Position numbers and translations under genes: made by a program. From DAOOVD01 sp035369845 (GTDB lineage: Bacteria; Bacillota; Desulfotomaculia; Desulfotomaculales; Pelotomaculaceae): DNA of 64,000 nt. The stretch lies in the NCBI GenBank assembly GCA_035369845.1, contig DAOOVD010000005.1, positions 1-64,000 of the forward strand. Direction: 5' to 3'. The stretch's first letter is position 1. Each line of letters begins with the position of its first letter. The notes beneath the pieces were generated by a model. That model was not told where the DNA came from. It made no database searches and was given only the letters and a program-made list of their open reading frames with translations. This document shows positions 17,547-25,446 of the stretch, piece after piece.

Positions 17547-19265
17547 ATGTGGACGCAGTCAACCGATCCCCTGGGCAACCCGGGCCTTTCAGCCCTGGTC
17601 GCCGCCGTTCCGGTACTTTTTCTTTTTCTCGCTTTAACCCGGCTGCGCATGAAAGGGCACATCGCCGGTTTTATTACCGTGCTGCTGGCCGTGCTGACAG
17701 CCTGCGCGGTTTTCGGCATGCCCGCCCGGCTGGCGCTTTCATCCGCCTTCTACGGAGCCCTTTACGGCCTTTTTCCAATCGGCTGGATTGTGGTAACCGC
17801 AGTATTCCTCTATAATTTGACGGTAAAAACAGGCCAGTTTGAAATAATCAAGGATTCCATCGCTTTCATAACCGGAGACCGGCGGCTGCAGGCACTCTTG
17901 ATTGCCTTCTCTTTCGGGGCCTTTATCGAAGGCGCGGCCGGTTTCGGCACACCCGTGGCGATCACGGCCGCCATGCTGGCAGGCCTGGGCTTCACTCCGC
18001 TCTACGCCGCGGGCATATGCCTGATCGCCAACACCGCGCCGGTCGCCTTCGGCGGTGTCGGCATCCCGATAATTACGGCCGGCGCCGTATCCGGCATCGA
18101 CCCTATGGCGGTATCCCGCGCGGCCGGACAGCAACTCTCCCTCCTGTCTCTCCTCGTGCCTTTCTGGCTGATTCTGGTCATAGCCGGCTGGAAAGGCCTG
18201 AAAGAGGTGCTGCCGGCAGTTCTGGTGAGCGGCGTGTCGTTTGCCGCCGTGCAGTGGCTGTCGTCCAGCTTCCTGGGTCCCGCGCTGCCCGCAATTCTGT
18301 CCTCCCTGATCTCAATGCTCGCGCTGGCACTCTTTCTTCGCGTCTGGAAGCCCAAAAACATCTGGCGTTTTCCGGACGAACCCCCCTTTGTCTTCAAGGT
18401 GAGGAGCTTCGCCCCCCGCATTGTCCTGAAAGCATGGTCTCCGTTTATCATTCTCACCGTGTTGATTGCGGACTGGGGCTTGAAACCCGTTAAAACGATC
18501 CTCGACGCGGCCACTATTAAAATTTTTTTTCCGGGACTTCACAATATGGTCCTGGCCGGCGGCAAACCCCTGGCGGCAATATACACCTTTAACTGGCTGT
18601 CTGCCACCGGCACCTCCATCTTAATCTCCGCCGCAGCCGCGGCGCTCGTCCTGAAAATCAGTCCGGCCAGGTTTCTGGAAATCTTCTGCGAAACCCTGTT
18701 CAACCTTCGTTTCGCCCTGTTCACCATTGCCTGCGTCCTCGGTTTCGCGTACACGGCCAACTGGTCAGGCATGACCACCACTCTCGGCAAGGCCTTCACC
18801 GTAACCGGCGCGCTATTCCCGTTCGCCTCGGCATTTCTCGGCTGGCTGGGGGTTTTTGTGACCGGCAGCGACACTTCGTCCAACGCCCTTTTCTGCAATA
18901 TGCAGAAAGTCACGGCAGAATCAACGGGAATCAACCCGGTCCTGACCGTGGCGACAAATTCATCCGGCGGCGTGGCGGGCAAAATGATTTCCCCCCAGAA
19001 CATTGTCGTGGGTACTTCCTCAAGCGGCCTTTCCGGCCGGGAGGGAGACCTCTTCCGGTTCGCCCTGCCGCACAGCCTCCTTTTCACGACGCTGGTCGCG
19101 ATCATGGCGCTTGTCCAGGCCTACCTGCTCCCGTGGGCACTCCCGGCCGCATCGGCGCCAACGGAACCGGCAGCGTCGGCGGCCGGCGGCGGGGCGGCAA
19201 TTCTGGCCGCAACGGGGGCGGCGATCCTCATTCTCGGCCTTGCCTCCAACCGGCAGAAATATTAG
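17547..19265 (+). CDS. lctP: L-lactate permease (LctP family)
   Basis: A 572-residue polytopic membrane protein that imports lactate (or glycolate) with protons. It has about 13–14 hydrophobic segments and the family signatures SFGAFIEGAAGFGTPVAITAAML and GSDTSSNALFCNMQ. The C-terminus ends in a hydrophobic Ala/Gly-rich helix. The ATG at 17547 follows a strong promoter, but its ribosome site lies inside a palindrome. It is a single-gene unit; no lactate dehydrogenase gene is adjacent. Use in lactate uptake during fermentative or syntrophic growth is inferred. Confidence 0.95.
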   Translation: MWTQSTDPLGNPGLSALVAAVPVLFLFLALTRLRMKGHIAGFITVLLAVLTACAVFGMPARLALSSAFYGALYGLFPIGWIVVTAVFLYNLTVKTGQFEIIKDSIAFITGDRRLQALLIAFSFGAFIEGAAGFGTPVAITAAMLAGLGFTPLYAAGICLIANTAPVAFGGVGIPIITAGAVSGIDPMAVSRAAGQQLSLLSLLVPFWLILVIAGWKGLKEVLPAVLVSGVSFAAVQWLSSSFLGPALPAILSSLISMLALALFLRVWKPKNIWRFPDEPPFVFKVRSFAPRIVLKAWSPFIILTVLIADWGLKPVKTILDAATIKIFFPGLHNMVLAGGKPLAAIYTFNWLSATGTSILISAAAAALVLKISPARFLEIFCETLFNLRFALFTIACVLGFAYTANWSGMTTTLGKAFTVTGALFPFASAFLGWLGVFVTGSDTSSNALFCNMQKVTAESTGINPVLTVATNSSGGVAGKMISPQNIVVGTSSSGLSGREGDLFRFALPHSLLFTTLVAIMALVQAYLLPWALPAASAPTEPAASAAGGGAAILAATGAAILILGLASNRQKY

Positions 19266-19284
19266 CACGAAAATACTCTTTTGA

Positions 19285-19498
19285 GGCAGCGCCTTGTCAG
19301 CGCTCACTCCGGTGCTCCACGCCGACAGCACTAGCTGCTTGCATCGGGCGAAATTGGACCGCCTTCAACTCGCCGTCCTGGCTCGGTTCAGGCTTTCGCG
19401 GAAGTCCGTGTCCGCTCATCCAATTTCGCAGCCTCGCTACGCAGAGTGTTGTTGCCGGCGCTCCGCAAAGTCGTTTCGCTGCTGACGAAGGCTCTGCC
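19285..19498. repeat. Structured intergenic repeat, copy A (full length)
   Basis: A roughly 214-bp imperfect palindrome. Terminal inverted repeats: GGCAGCGCCTTGTCAGC at the left, and at the right the complement of GGCAGAGCCTTCGTCAGC. Inner stems pair GACAGCACT with AGTGTTGTTG and GCGAAATTGG (19348–19357) with CCAATTTCGC (19420–19429). The apex has two small hairpins, one around GTCCTGGCTC and one GCGGA…TCCGC. Related to copies near 25.2, 29.9, 42.5, 43.8, 53.5, 55.4 and 57.3 kb. No ORF inside. It lies between convergent lctP and the chemotaxis gene. Confidence 0.85.
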
Positions 19499-19800
19499 CC
19501 CGTTTTTTACGCCCTACGCCCGCTAAAATAAGAATATCGTTTTACTACTGACGAAGGCTTTGCATTTCGTTATTTTCATTCTTGGTTATGCCCTACGGTC
19601 TTGTACGGTTAACAAAAATTAAGGGTTCTTACACTAATGTCAACCTTATCACCACGGCACGAAAAAGAATCGGGCGGGAGCCCTGTTTACGGTTTCACCC
19701 ACCCGCGTATTCCCTGTTGTTTTCGGCATTGGTCCGCTCCCGCGAAAAGCGCCGTTTTCCGCGTTGGGGCCGGAGCGGCATTCACACCGTCTCTCGCCTC
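19499..19800. other. Intergenic tail after repeat A, with GC-rich hairpin
   Basis: The first part repeats a degenerate right end of element A (CTACTGACGAAGGC…). Near 19734–19778 CCGCTCC pairs with GGAGCGG around a nested CGCGAAAA/TTTTCCGCG stem, just after the chemotaxis gene stop on the minus strand. No U-run follows, so a terminator role is possible but unproven. No gene seen. Confidence 0.45.
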
Positions 19801-21390
19801 TTACACCTTGAACTGGGCCACGGAAGTCTGCAGCTTGCTGGCGATATCGGCAAGTTCCTGGGTGGCGCCGGCTACCTGCTGGATGGTTGAGGTGACCTGT
19901 TCGTTGCTGGCGGAAAGCTGCTGGGTTCCCTCGCTGGTCTGCTTGGCCCCGGCCGTGATCTCCTCGATCAGGGATATGTTTTTGTTTATCGCCCTGATTA
20001 TGTCCTGCAGGGCATTGCCAGCGTCGGAGGCGAGCTGGACGCCCTCGCCGACTTCCGAGGAACTCTGCTCCATGGACCGGATTGCCGCCTCCACTCCCGC
20101 CTGAATTTGCGTGATCAACTGCCCGATTTCCTTGGCGGCGTCGGCAGACTGCTCGGCCAGCTTTCTCACTTCTTCCGCCACCACGGCAAAACCGCGGCCC
20201 TGGTCGCCGGCGCGGGCCGCCTCAATGGCGGCGTTCAGCGCCAGGAGGTTGGTCTGGTCGGCTATGCCGGTGATCACGTCGGTAATGTTGCCGATCTTGG
20301 CGGACAGTTCCCCCAGACTCTGAATGGACTCGTTGACCTTGCTCACAGATTCGGAGATGAAGTTCATCTTGTCGATGGTCATCCTTACCGTATTTCCGCC
20401 CGTTTCTGCCACTTCCACCGCCTTTTTGGACTCGTTTGCGGTTATGTTCGCATTTTCCATGCTCTTTTCCGCCATCGAGGCGACCTCGTTGGTAGTGCTG
20501 GCCACTTCTTCAACCGTCGCGCTCACTTCTTCCGCCGACGCGGCCAGTTCCTCGCTGTGGGCGGCCAGCGTCTGAGCGTTTGTAATTATGTTCGATATAA
20601 GCGCTCTCAGTTGCCTGGCCATGTTGTTCAGGGAATTTGCCAGGTCGCCGATCTCATCCGCCGATTTAACTTTGATTTCACCGGTAAAATCTCCTTCGGC
20701 AAACCGGTTCGCTCCGCCGACCATCCCGATAATCGGGTTTCTGATGGACCTTGTCATGAAGTAGCTCAAGGTTATCCCGATAATCAGGGCAATGACGGTC
20801 AAAACCGCAGTCGTGGTGACAACCCCGGCGGCATTGCCTTCGGTAGTCTTGATCGTCTCGCTGAAGGACTTCTCGTTGCTGGCGACCAGCCCGTTGATGA
20901 TCTCCGTGAGCTGGTTTGTCATCGGCACCAGGCCGCTGGCTATGCGGATGGTCTCCTCTTTGGCCGCCTCCGCGCTTCTGGCGTCGGTCATCCCGTACTG
21001 CCTCTCCACGGCTGGCATCAGGTCGTTTTCCAGCCCTTTCCGGTAGGTCTCGGTAATTTCAATCAGCTTCCCAACCTCGGGCTTGTCTTTCTCCGCGCTG
21101 ATCTCCAGCAACTTTTTCTCCATGTCCAGAACTGCGGCTATTTCGGCTTTGCAGGTATCCCGGTAGTTTTCCTTGCCGTAAGCAATGTAGCCGCGGATAG
21201 CGGCGACCCCCTGGTAAAAACGCGCCTCGATATTTTTTTGCAACGTCAACTGCTCGTTTGTCACTTCAACCTTGTTTACGTTTTCCGCTATTGTTTTAGT
21301 CAGTATTATCGAAACAACACCCATTACCACCAGCAGCAACAAAACAGTGGAAAAACCCAGGACTATTCTTGCGCCTATTTTTAATTTCAC
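19801..21390 (-). CDS. Methyl-accepting chemotaxis protein
   Basis: A 529-residue receptor that signals through CheW/CheA. Layout: TM1 about 10–32, an extracytoplasmic four-helix-bundle-type sensor (about 35–185), TM2 about 190–212, a HAMP domain (about 213–265, RSIRNPIIGMVGGANRFAEGDF), then the coiled-coil signalling domain with the invariant tip IADQTNLLALNAAIEAARAGDQGRGFAVVAEEVRKLAEQS. No CheR-binding pentapeptide at the C-terminus. The start has GGGGG upstream. Expression is likely set by the upstream c-di-GMP-I riboswitch and terminator, so motility signalling would answer c-di-GMP. A Cys-rich mini-ORF lies between them. Confidence 0.95.
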   Translation of the reverse strand: MKLKIGARIVLGFSTVLLLLVVMGVVSIILTKTIAENVNKVEVTNEQLTLQKNIEARFYQGVAAIRGYIAYGKENYRDTCKAEIAAVLDMEKKLLEISAEKDKPEVGKLIEITETYRKGLENDLMPAVERQYGMTDARSAEAAKEETIRIASGLVPMTNQLTEIINGLVASNEKSFSETIKTTEGNAAGVVTTTAVLTVIALIIGITLSYFMTRSIRNPIIGMVGGANRFAEGDFTGEIKVKSADEIGDLANSLNNMARQLRALISNIITNAQTLAAHSEELAASAEEVSATVEEVASTTNEVASMAEKSMENANITANESKKAVEVAETGGNTVRMTIDKMNFISESVSKVNESIQSLGELSAKIGNITDVITGIADQTNLLALNAAIEAARAGDQGRGFAVVAEEVRKLAEQSADAAKEIGQLITQIQAGVEAAIRSMEQSSSEVGEGVQLASDAGNALQDIIRAINKNISLIEEITAGAKQTSEGTQQLSASNEQVTSTIQQVAGATQELADIASKLQTSVAQFKV

Positions 21391-21432
21391 GGCCGCTTAC
21401 CCCCTTTTCATAATCCCTTTTCCAGCCTGTCC

Positions 21433-21576
21433 CTAATGTTCCGGCATATAGCACCCCATGCAGGAACCGGTTGAACGACGTCTAAACGGACAGTCCGTCA
21501 ATTTCGCCATAAAACAGAACCGCTCCCTCACCTCGCTGTCATTGCCGCGGGCTTTCTCACATCCCTCAAATCGCAT
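21433..21576 (-). CDS. Cys-rich mini-protein upstream of chemotaxis gene
   Basis: A 47-codon ATG frame beginning MRFEGCEKARG and ending TGSCMGCYMPEH, with five Cys including a C-x2-C pair near the end. GGGGAGG lies two bases before the ATG, which is close. A shorter start at the inner ATG (21510) would give 25 residues and keep three of the five Cys. It lies between the riboswitch terminator and the chemotaxis gene (43 bp gap), so it would be switched together with it. Small Cys-rich ORFs beside chemoreceptors are known in related Firmicutes, but this one is not a recognised family. Metal or redox sensing is speculation. Confidence 0.45.
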   Translation of the reverse strand: MRFEGCEKARGNDSEVRERFCFMAKLTDCPFRRRSTGSCMGCYMPEH

Positions 21577-21582
21577 CACCTC

Positions 21583-21619
21583 CCCGTGAAAATAAAAAAC
21601 AAGCCCCAAAAAGGGCTTG
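21583..21619 (-). terminator. Intrinsic terminator, expression platform of c-di-GMP riboswitch
   Basis: On the minus strand CAAGCCC (21613–21619) and GGGCTTG (21600–21606) form a seven-pair stem followed by TTTTTTATTTT. It lies about 70 nt after the c-di-GMP aptamer and before the mini-ORF and chemotaxis gene, so aptamer folding probably decides read-through. Confidence 0.8.
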
Positions 21620-21689
21620 GATCAATCCCGTCCACGGCAACCCGGCCGCCCTGGCAATTTTACAGGTTTCAGGTCTCCGGGAGCTCCGG

Positions 21690-21795
21690 GACGTACTACA
21701 GCCTGTCCCATGCGCTTCTTGAAAACCAGAACCTTTCAGCTTTAGGCCCGTTGGCTTTGCGCCCCTCCCTTTCGGGAGGTTTGCCCTTTTCAGTG
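21690..21795 (-). ncRNA. Cyclic di-GMP-I (GEMM-I) riboswitch
   Basis: The minus strand contains the class I core in order: AGGGCAAACC, a GC stem capped by a GAAA tetraloop (CTCCCGAAAGGGAG), GGCGCAAAGCC, then GGGCCTAAAG, and a second stem that ends with a CATGGG segment, suiting the tetraloop receptor. These match the conserved GEMM-I positions, including the ligand-contacting regions. Class I c-di-GMP aptamers often precede motility and chemotaxis genes, as here. The 3' boundary is approximate. The downstream terminator makes a transcriptional switch likely. Confidence 0.87.
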
Positions 21796-21818
21796 GAAAA
21801 TAGCTTTATTCTGTTGGA

Positions 21819-21846
21819 ATATCTTGCCTGAAGCAAGTAACTTCTA
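21819..21846 (-). promoter_or_regulatory. Possible sigma-D (sigma-28) type promoter before riboswitch
   Basis: TAGA (21843–21846), 16 bp, then CAAGATAT (21819–21826) on the minus strand resembles the flagellar/chemotaxis pattern TAAA-N15/16-GCCGATAT with mismatches. No good sigma-A pair is seen in the same gap. Confidence 0.35.
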
Positions 21847-21892
21847 CAAATAATGACAAATTCCTGCACAAAAAAATTATTTTTGGTCTTAA

Positions 21893-22942
21893 TCAAATAT
21901 TTTTTAAAATATATTGCCAGTCGCAATAGCTGACGATATTTTCGAGGGCGACCCCGATGCTTTCCTTGTCGGACGGCTTGATGTGCCTGCTGACCTGCCC
22001 GATTTTTTCAATGGTGGTATAAGTGTCGTAATGCACCAGGATCACGGGCACCTTCATTTCTTCAGCCCTGGCGACGACCTTGACGTCCGGGTAAAGCCCG
22101 CCGGTAAGAATCAAAACGGAGGTGCTGGTTTCCAGGGCCGCCAGGGCGAGGTCGGCCCGGTCTCCGCCGAGCACAACCGCCTTGTTTGCGGCGCGCCTCA
22201 AATAGGTGAGGGCGCTGGCCATGGTCATAGCCCCCACGACCACATCCTCCACCAGCAGGTTCATCCTGTCGTGGGCGGCCAGCACCTCCCCGCCCAGCAT
22301 TTCATAATATTCCCCGACGGTCGGGGCGGCAATTTCCGGCCTGGTGGGGAAAACACCAAGCGTTTTATACCCGGCCTTCTCCAGAATCGGCCGGTAAACG
22401 CCTTCCGTCTTGGAATAGAGCGGTCTCGGCACGTTGCTGAAAATGGTGCCCAAAACCGGAATTCCTTCAAGCGCCAGGTGCCTGTTCAGAAAAATTGCGT
22501 TGTCCAGGCTGTAATCGTTTTCCACCTTGAGCACCAGCAGGGCCGACGAGCCGATTTTCTTCGACAGGCTGACGCAGTCGAGACCGAAACTTCCCAGGAT
22601 GTCTATGGAAAGCGCCCCGTCGACAATGACGATATCCGCGCCTTTGGAAACCTCCACAAAGGCCTCTTCGATATTTTCAACGGCATCCTTCAAGGCTGCC
22701 TGGGCGCTGAGGTAAAAAGGACCCGCCATGGCGGGGGCGATCTTGTCGAGAGGAGCCGCCAGGCCCAGCACCTCCTTCATCAGCACCGCGTCCATGTCCG
22801 TTTTGCCGTCCAGTTTCCGCCCGTCGGCAATGGGCTTGAAATAACCGACCTTGAGGCCTTCCTGCCGGAGCTTTTGCGCCAGGCCCAAAGCAACCACCGT
22901 TTTGCCGCTGCTGGGAGTGCCCATGATGTACAGGCTTTTCAT
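21893..22942 (-). CDS. P-loop/DRTGG-domain protein (Pta N-terminal-like)
   Basis: A 349-residue protein. The N-terminal half is a dethiobiotin-synthetase-like P-loop NTPase: MGTPSSGKTVVALGLAQKLRQ Walker A, then KVGYFKPIADG and IVIVDGALSIDILGS. The C-terminal half (about 215–325) carries a DRTGG-type domain. The same order forms the regulatory N-terminus of long phosphotransacetylases, but the catalytic PTA domain is absent. It follows the ADP-forming acetate-CoA ligase gene with nine bases between them, so a regulatory or assembly role in acetate/acetyl-CoA metabolism is inferred. A dethiobiotin synthetase is unlikely given the second domain and context. Confidence 0.8.
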   Translation of the reverse strand: MKSLYIMGTPSSGKTVVALGLAQKLRQEGLKVGYFKPIADGRKLDGKTDMDAVLMKEVLGLAAPLDKIAPAMAGPFYLSAQAALKDAVENIEEAFVEVSKGADIVIVDGALSIDILGSFGLDCVSLSKKIGSSALLVLKVENDYSLDNAIFLNRHLALEGIPVLGTIFSNVPRPLYSKTEGVYRPILEKAGYKTLGVFPTRPEIAAPTVGEYYEMLGGEVLAAHDRMNLLVEDVVVGAMTMASALTYLRRAANKAVVLGGDRADLALAALETSTSVLILTGGLYPDVKVVARAEEMKVPVILVHYDTYTTIEKIGQVSRHIKPSDKESIGVALENIVSYCDWQYILKNI

Positions 22943-22951
22943 TTTATCACC

Positions 22952-25060
22952 TCATGATATTGTAATTTTAACATCGAGCGCAGACAGTCCTTTTTCATAA
23001 ACAAACAGCGGATTTATGTCCATCTCCGTAATTTCGGGAAAGTCGGTGACCAGCCTGGCCGTCCGTTTTATGATGTCCACCACCGCGGCCACGTCTTTGG
23101 GCGACTCGCCGCGGTAGCCCTTCAAGAGGGTGTACGCCTTTGTTTCCGCCAGCATGGACTCTATCTTCCTGTCGTCGTTCAGATCGCGGGCCAGACGGAA
23201 GCTTACGTCCCTTATCAGGTTGACGTAAATTCCGCCCAGGCCGAACGCCATCAGCGGCCCGAACTGGATGTCCCTGCTCATTCCTATAATCAGTTCCGTC
23301 CCCTTCGGCATCATTTTCTGAACTTCGATACCGTATATCACCACTTTGGGAAGGCAGCGGGTTACGCTCTCGAGAATCTGCATAAACGCCTGCCTCAGCT
23401 CTTCGGCCGTATTAATGCCGACAACCACCCCGCCCACATCCGTCTTGTGAAGGATTTTCGGGGAAGCCACCTTCAAAACGACCGGATAACCCATTTCCTC
23501 GGCCGCCGCCACAGCCTCCTCGGGGGTCGCGGTCAAAACAATGGGAGCGGCCGGTATACCGTAGGCCGCCGCAATTTCAGCCGCTTCGCTGCCCAGCAGG
23601 GTGAGGCGGCGGTCCCTGGTCACGTCATAGAAAACCGCCTTTACCGCCTTTTTGTCGGACCTGACACGCTCCCCGCCCGTATCCTCCCGACCGGCAGCCT
23701 TCCGGTACTCACCGTAATTCTTGAGGCCCCGGATGCACTCGACGGCGGGTTCGGGAAAAGTAAAACAGGGAATCCCCGCGGCTGAAAGGACTGCCGCTCC
23801 TTCGGCAACGCTGTTTCCGCCGCTGTACGCGGCAAAAATCGGCTTTCCGGGGTGGGCATCCCTGACCCGTATGAGCGCCCTGGACACCTCGACCGGCCGG
23901 GTAACGGCGGTGGGGCACAGGATCACCAGCGCGCTGTCCACGTTCGGGTCCGCCAGCGCCTTGTCAAGGGCGAACTCATAACGGTCGGGCTTGGCATCTC
24001 CAAGCACGTCAACCGGGTTATAGATGCCGGCCTCCCCCGGAAGATTCGAACGCAGCGCTTCGACCGTATTCTTATCGAAGCGAGCCATCCGCAGGCCTTT
24101 CAACTCGACGTTGTCAGTCGCTATAATGCCGGGTCCGCCGGCATTCGTGACAATCGCCACCCTGTCCCCCGGCGGTATGGGCGACTTGGCAAAAGCAACC
24201 GCCAGGTCAAAAAGTTCCGTCATGCTGTGCGCCCTGATAATTCCGCACTGGGCGAACGCGGTTTCATACGCCAGATCGCTCCCCGCCAGGGCCCCGGTGT
24301 GGGACGAGGCCGCCTGCGCGCCGGACTGGCTGACTCCTGATTTATAAACGATAATCGGCTTTTTTTTCGCAGCCCGCCCGGCCACTTCGAGAAAACGGGG
24401 CCCGTCGACCACGTCCTCGATATAACAGAGAATGACTTTTGTATAGGGATCCCCGGCCGCATCCTCGATAAAATCCGTTTCAGACAACTGCGCCTTGTTT
24501 CCGAGGCTGACGACCTTGCTGAACCCGAGCCCCGCCGTACCGCTCCAGTCAAGAATGGCAAGGAGGATCGCCCCGCTCTGGGAAAGAAAGGCAATTTCCC
24601 CCCTGGACGGAAATGTCGCCGCAAACGAAGCGTTGATCGGCGTGTGGGTGTCCATAATCCCCACGCAATTGGGCCCCACCAGGCGCATGCCGTAACGGTT
24701 GCATGTTTCAAGCAGTTTTTTTTCGAGGTCGAGTCCCTCTTTGCCGATTTCTTTAAACCCGGCCGTAATCACGATCAGGGCCTTAACCCCTTTTCTTCCG
24801 CAATCCTCGGCGGCGGCCAGCACCCGGCCGGCCGGCACCGATATGACCGCCACATCCACGTTTTCATCGACGGAACTTACCGAGGGATAACAGATCAGCC
24901 CTTCAATTTCTTTCTCTTCCGGATTGACGGGGTAGATCAATCCCCCGTACCCGCTGTTTTTTATGTTTTGCACTATTGCGTTACCGATCTTTCCCTCCTT
25001 TTTCGAGGCGCCTACAACGGCAACAGATTGGGGCCTGAACAGAGTTGTCAATTCAGCCAC
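22952..25060 (-). CDS. Acetate–CoA ligase (ADP-forming), fused alpha/beta subunits
   Basis: Converts acetyl-CoA (or another acyl-CoA) + ADP + Pi to the acid + CoA + ATP, conserving energy by substrate-level phosphorylation. The 702 residues show a CoA-binding Rossmann domain (about 1–130, VVGASKKEGKIGNAIVQNI). Two succinyl-CoA-ligase-like domains follow, with the phosphohistidine motif SSHTGALAGSD. The C-terminus is an ATP-grasp domain (about 480–700) containing ILHKTDVGGVVVGI. The start is a GTG with AGAGGTG upstream. A sigma-A promoter lies about 110 bp before it. Acetate is a plausible main product in a fermentative/syntrophic anaerobe; acyl specificity cannot be read. Confidence 0.92.
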   Translation of the reverse strand: MAELTTLFRPQSVAVVGASKKEGKIGNAIVQNIKNSGYGGLIYPVNPEEKEIEGLICYPSVSSVDENVDVAVISVPAGRVLAAAEDCGRKGVKALIVITAGFKEIGKEGLDLEKKLLETCNRYGMRLVGPNCVGIMDTHTPINASFAATFPSRGEIAFLSQSGAILLAILDWSGTAGLGFSKVVSLGNKAQLSETDFIEDAAGDPYTKVILCYIEDVVDGPRFLEVAGRAAKKKPIIVYKSGVSQSGAQAASSHTGALAGSDLAYETAFAQCGIIRAHSMTELFDLAVAFAKSPIPPGDRVAIVTNAGGPGIIATDNVELKGLRMARFDKNTVEALRSNLPGEAGIYNPVDVLGDAKPDRYEFALDKALADPNVDSALVILCPTAVTRPVEVSRALIRVRDAHPGKPIFAAYSGGNSVAEGAAVLSAAGIPCFTFPEPAVECIRGLKNYGEYRKAAGREDTGGERVRSDKKAVKAVFYDVTRDRRLTLLGSEAAEIAAAYGIPAAPIVLTATPEEAVAAAEEMGYPVVLKVASPKILHKTDVGGVVVGINTAEELRQAFMQILESVTRCLPKVVIYGIEVQKMMPKGTELIIGMSRDIQFGPLMAFGLGGIYVNLIRDVSFRLARDLNDDRKIESMLAETKAYTLLKGYRGESPKDVAAVVDIIKRTARLVTDFPEITEMDINPLFVYEKGLSALDVKITIS

Positions 25061-25166
25061 GGTTTCAACACCTCTTTAATCAAAAGTTCAATCCCCGCTT
25101 ATTCCCGCTACTGCTTCCCGCGGTCAACCGGCAGAACGGGCTGTAATGGCAGGCTATGCCAATTTG

Positions 25167-25195
25167 AGTGTAAACCTTTACAGCCAACCAGTCAA
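25167..25195 (-). promoter_or_regulatory. Sigma-A promoter of acetate–CoA ligase unit
   Basis: TTGACT (25190–25195), 17 bp, TACACT (25167–25172) on the minus strand, about 105 bp upstream of the GTG start. Confidence 0.65.
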
Positions 25196-25210
25196 CTTAT
25201 CAATAAAAGT

Positions 25211-25440
25211 TTATACCCCAAAGTTTCTCATGCTCAAGTTAGTAACGTCGGCAACCCGCTGGTTTCGCGCCGCAGTCCGGTTACCCCCGCCGCGCCGGGT
25301 GGTATGTCCGTCGCTGCGCAAAGTCGTTCGCTTTTGACAAAAGCACTGCCCACTTATGCAGGGTTGTAACCCCGGCGTTGCACAATGCCGTTCGCCGCCG
25401 GCGAGGGCACTGCCCTCGTCTTCAGTTATTGACAGGCGCC
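25211..25440. repeat. Structured intergenic repeat, partial copy H
   Basis: Contains AAAGTTTCTCATGCTC…CTGGTTTCGCGCCGCAG, shared with the partial copy at 55482–55545. Two successive right-end modules follow (CGCAAAGTCGTTCGC…GCACTGCC and GCACAATGCCGTTCGCC…GCACTGCC). The conserved central stem is absent. It fills most of the gap between the nucleotidyltransferase fusion and the acetate–CoA ligase promoter; no gene seen. Confidence 0.65.
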
Positions 25441-25446
25441 TTGCGG

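Noticed and set aside
19285..19498. Repeat family as integron attC sites or CRISPR
   Set aside because: No core recombination site pattern, no adjacent integrase, no cassettes; copies are single and far apart, not a spaced array.
21893..22942. Dethiobiotin synthetase (BioD) for the P-loop/DRTGG gene
   Set aside because: A second DRTGG-type domain follows, no bio genes nearby; better match is the regulatory half of long phosphotransacetylases.
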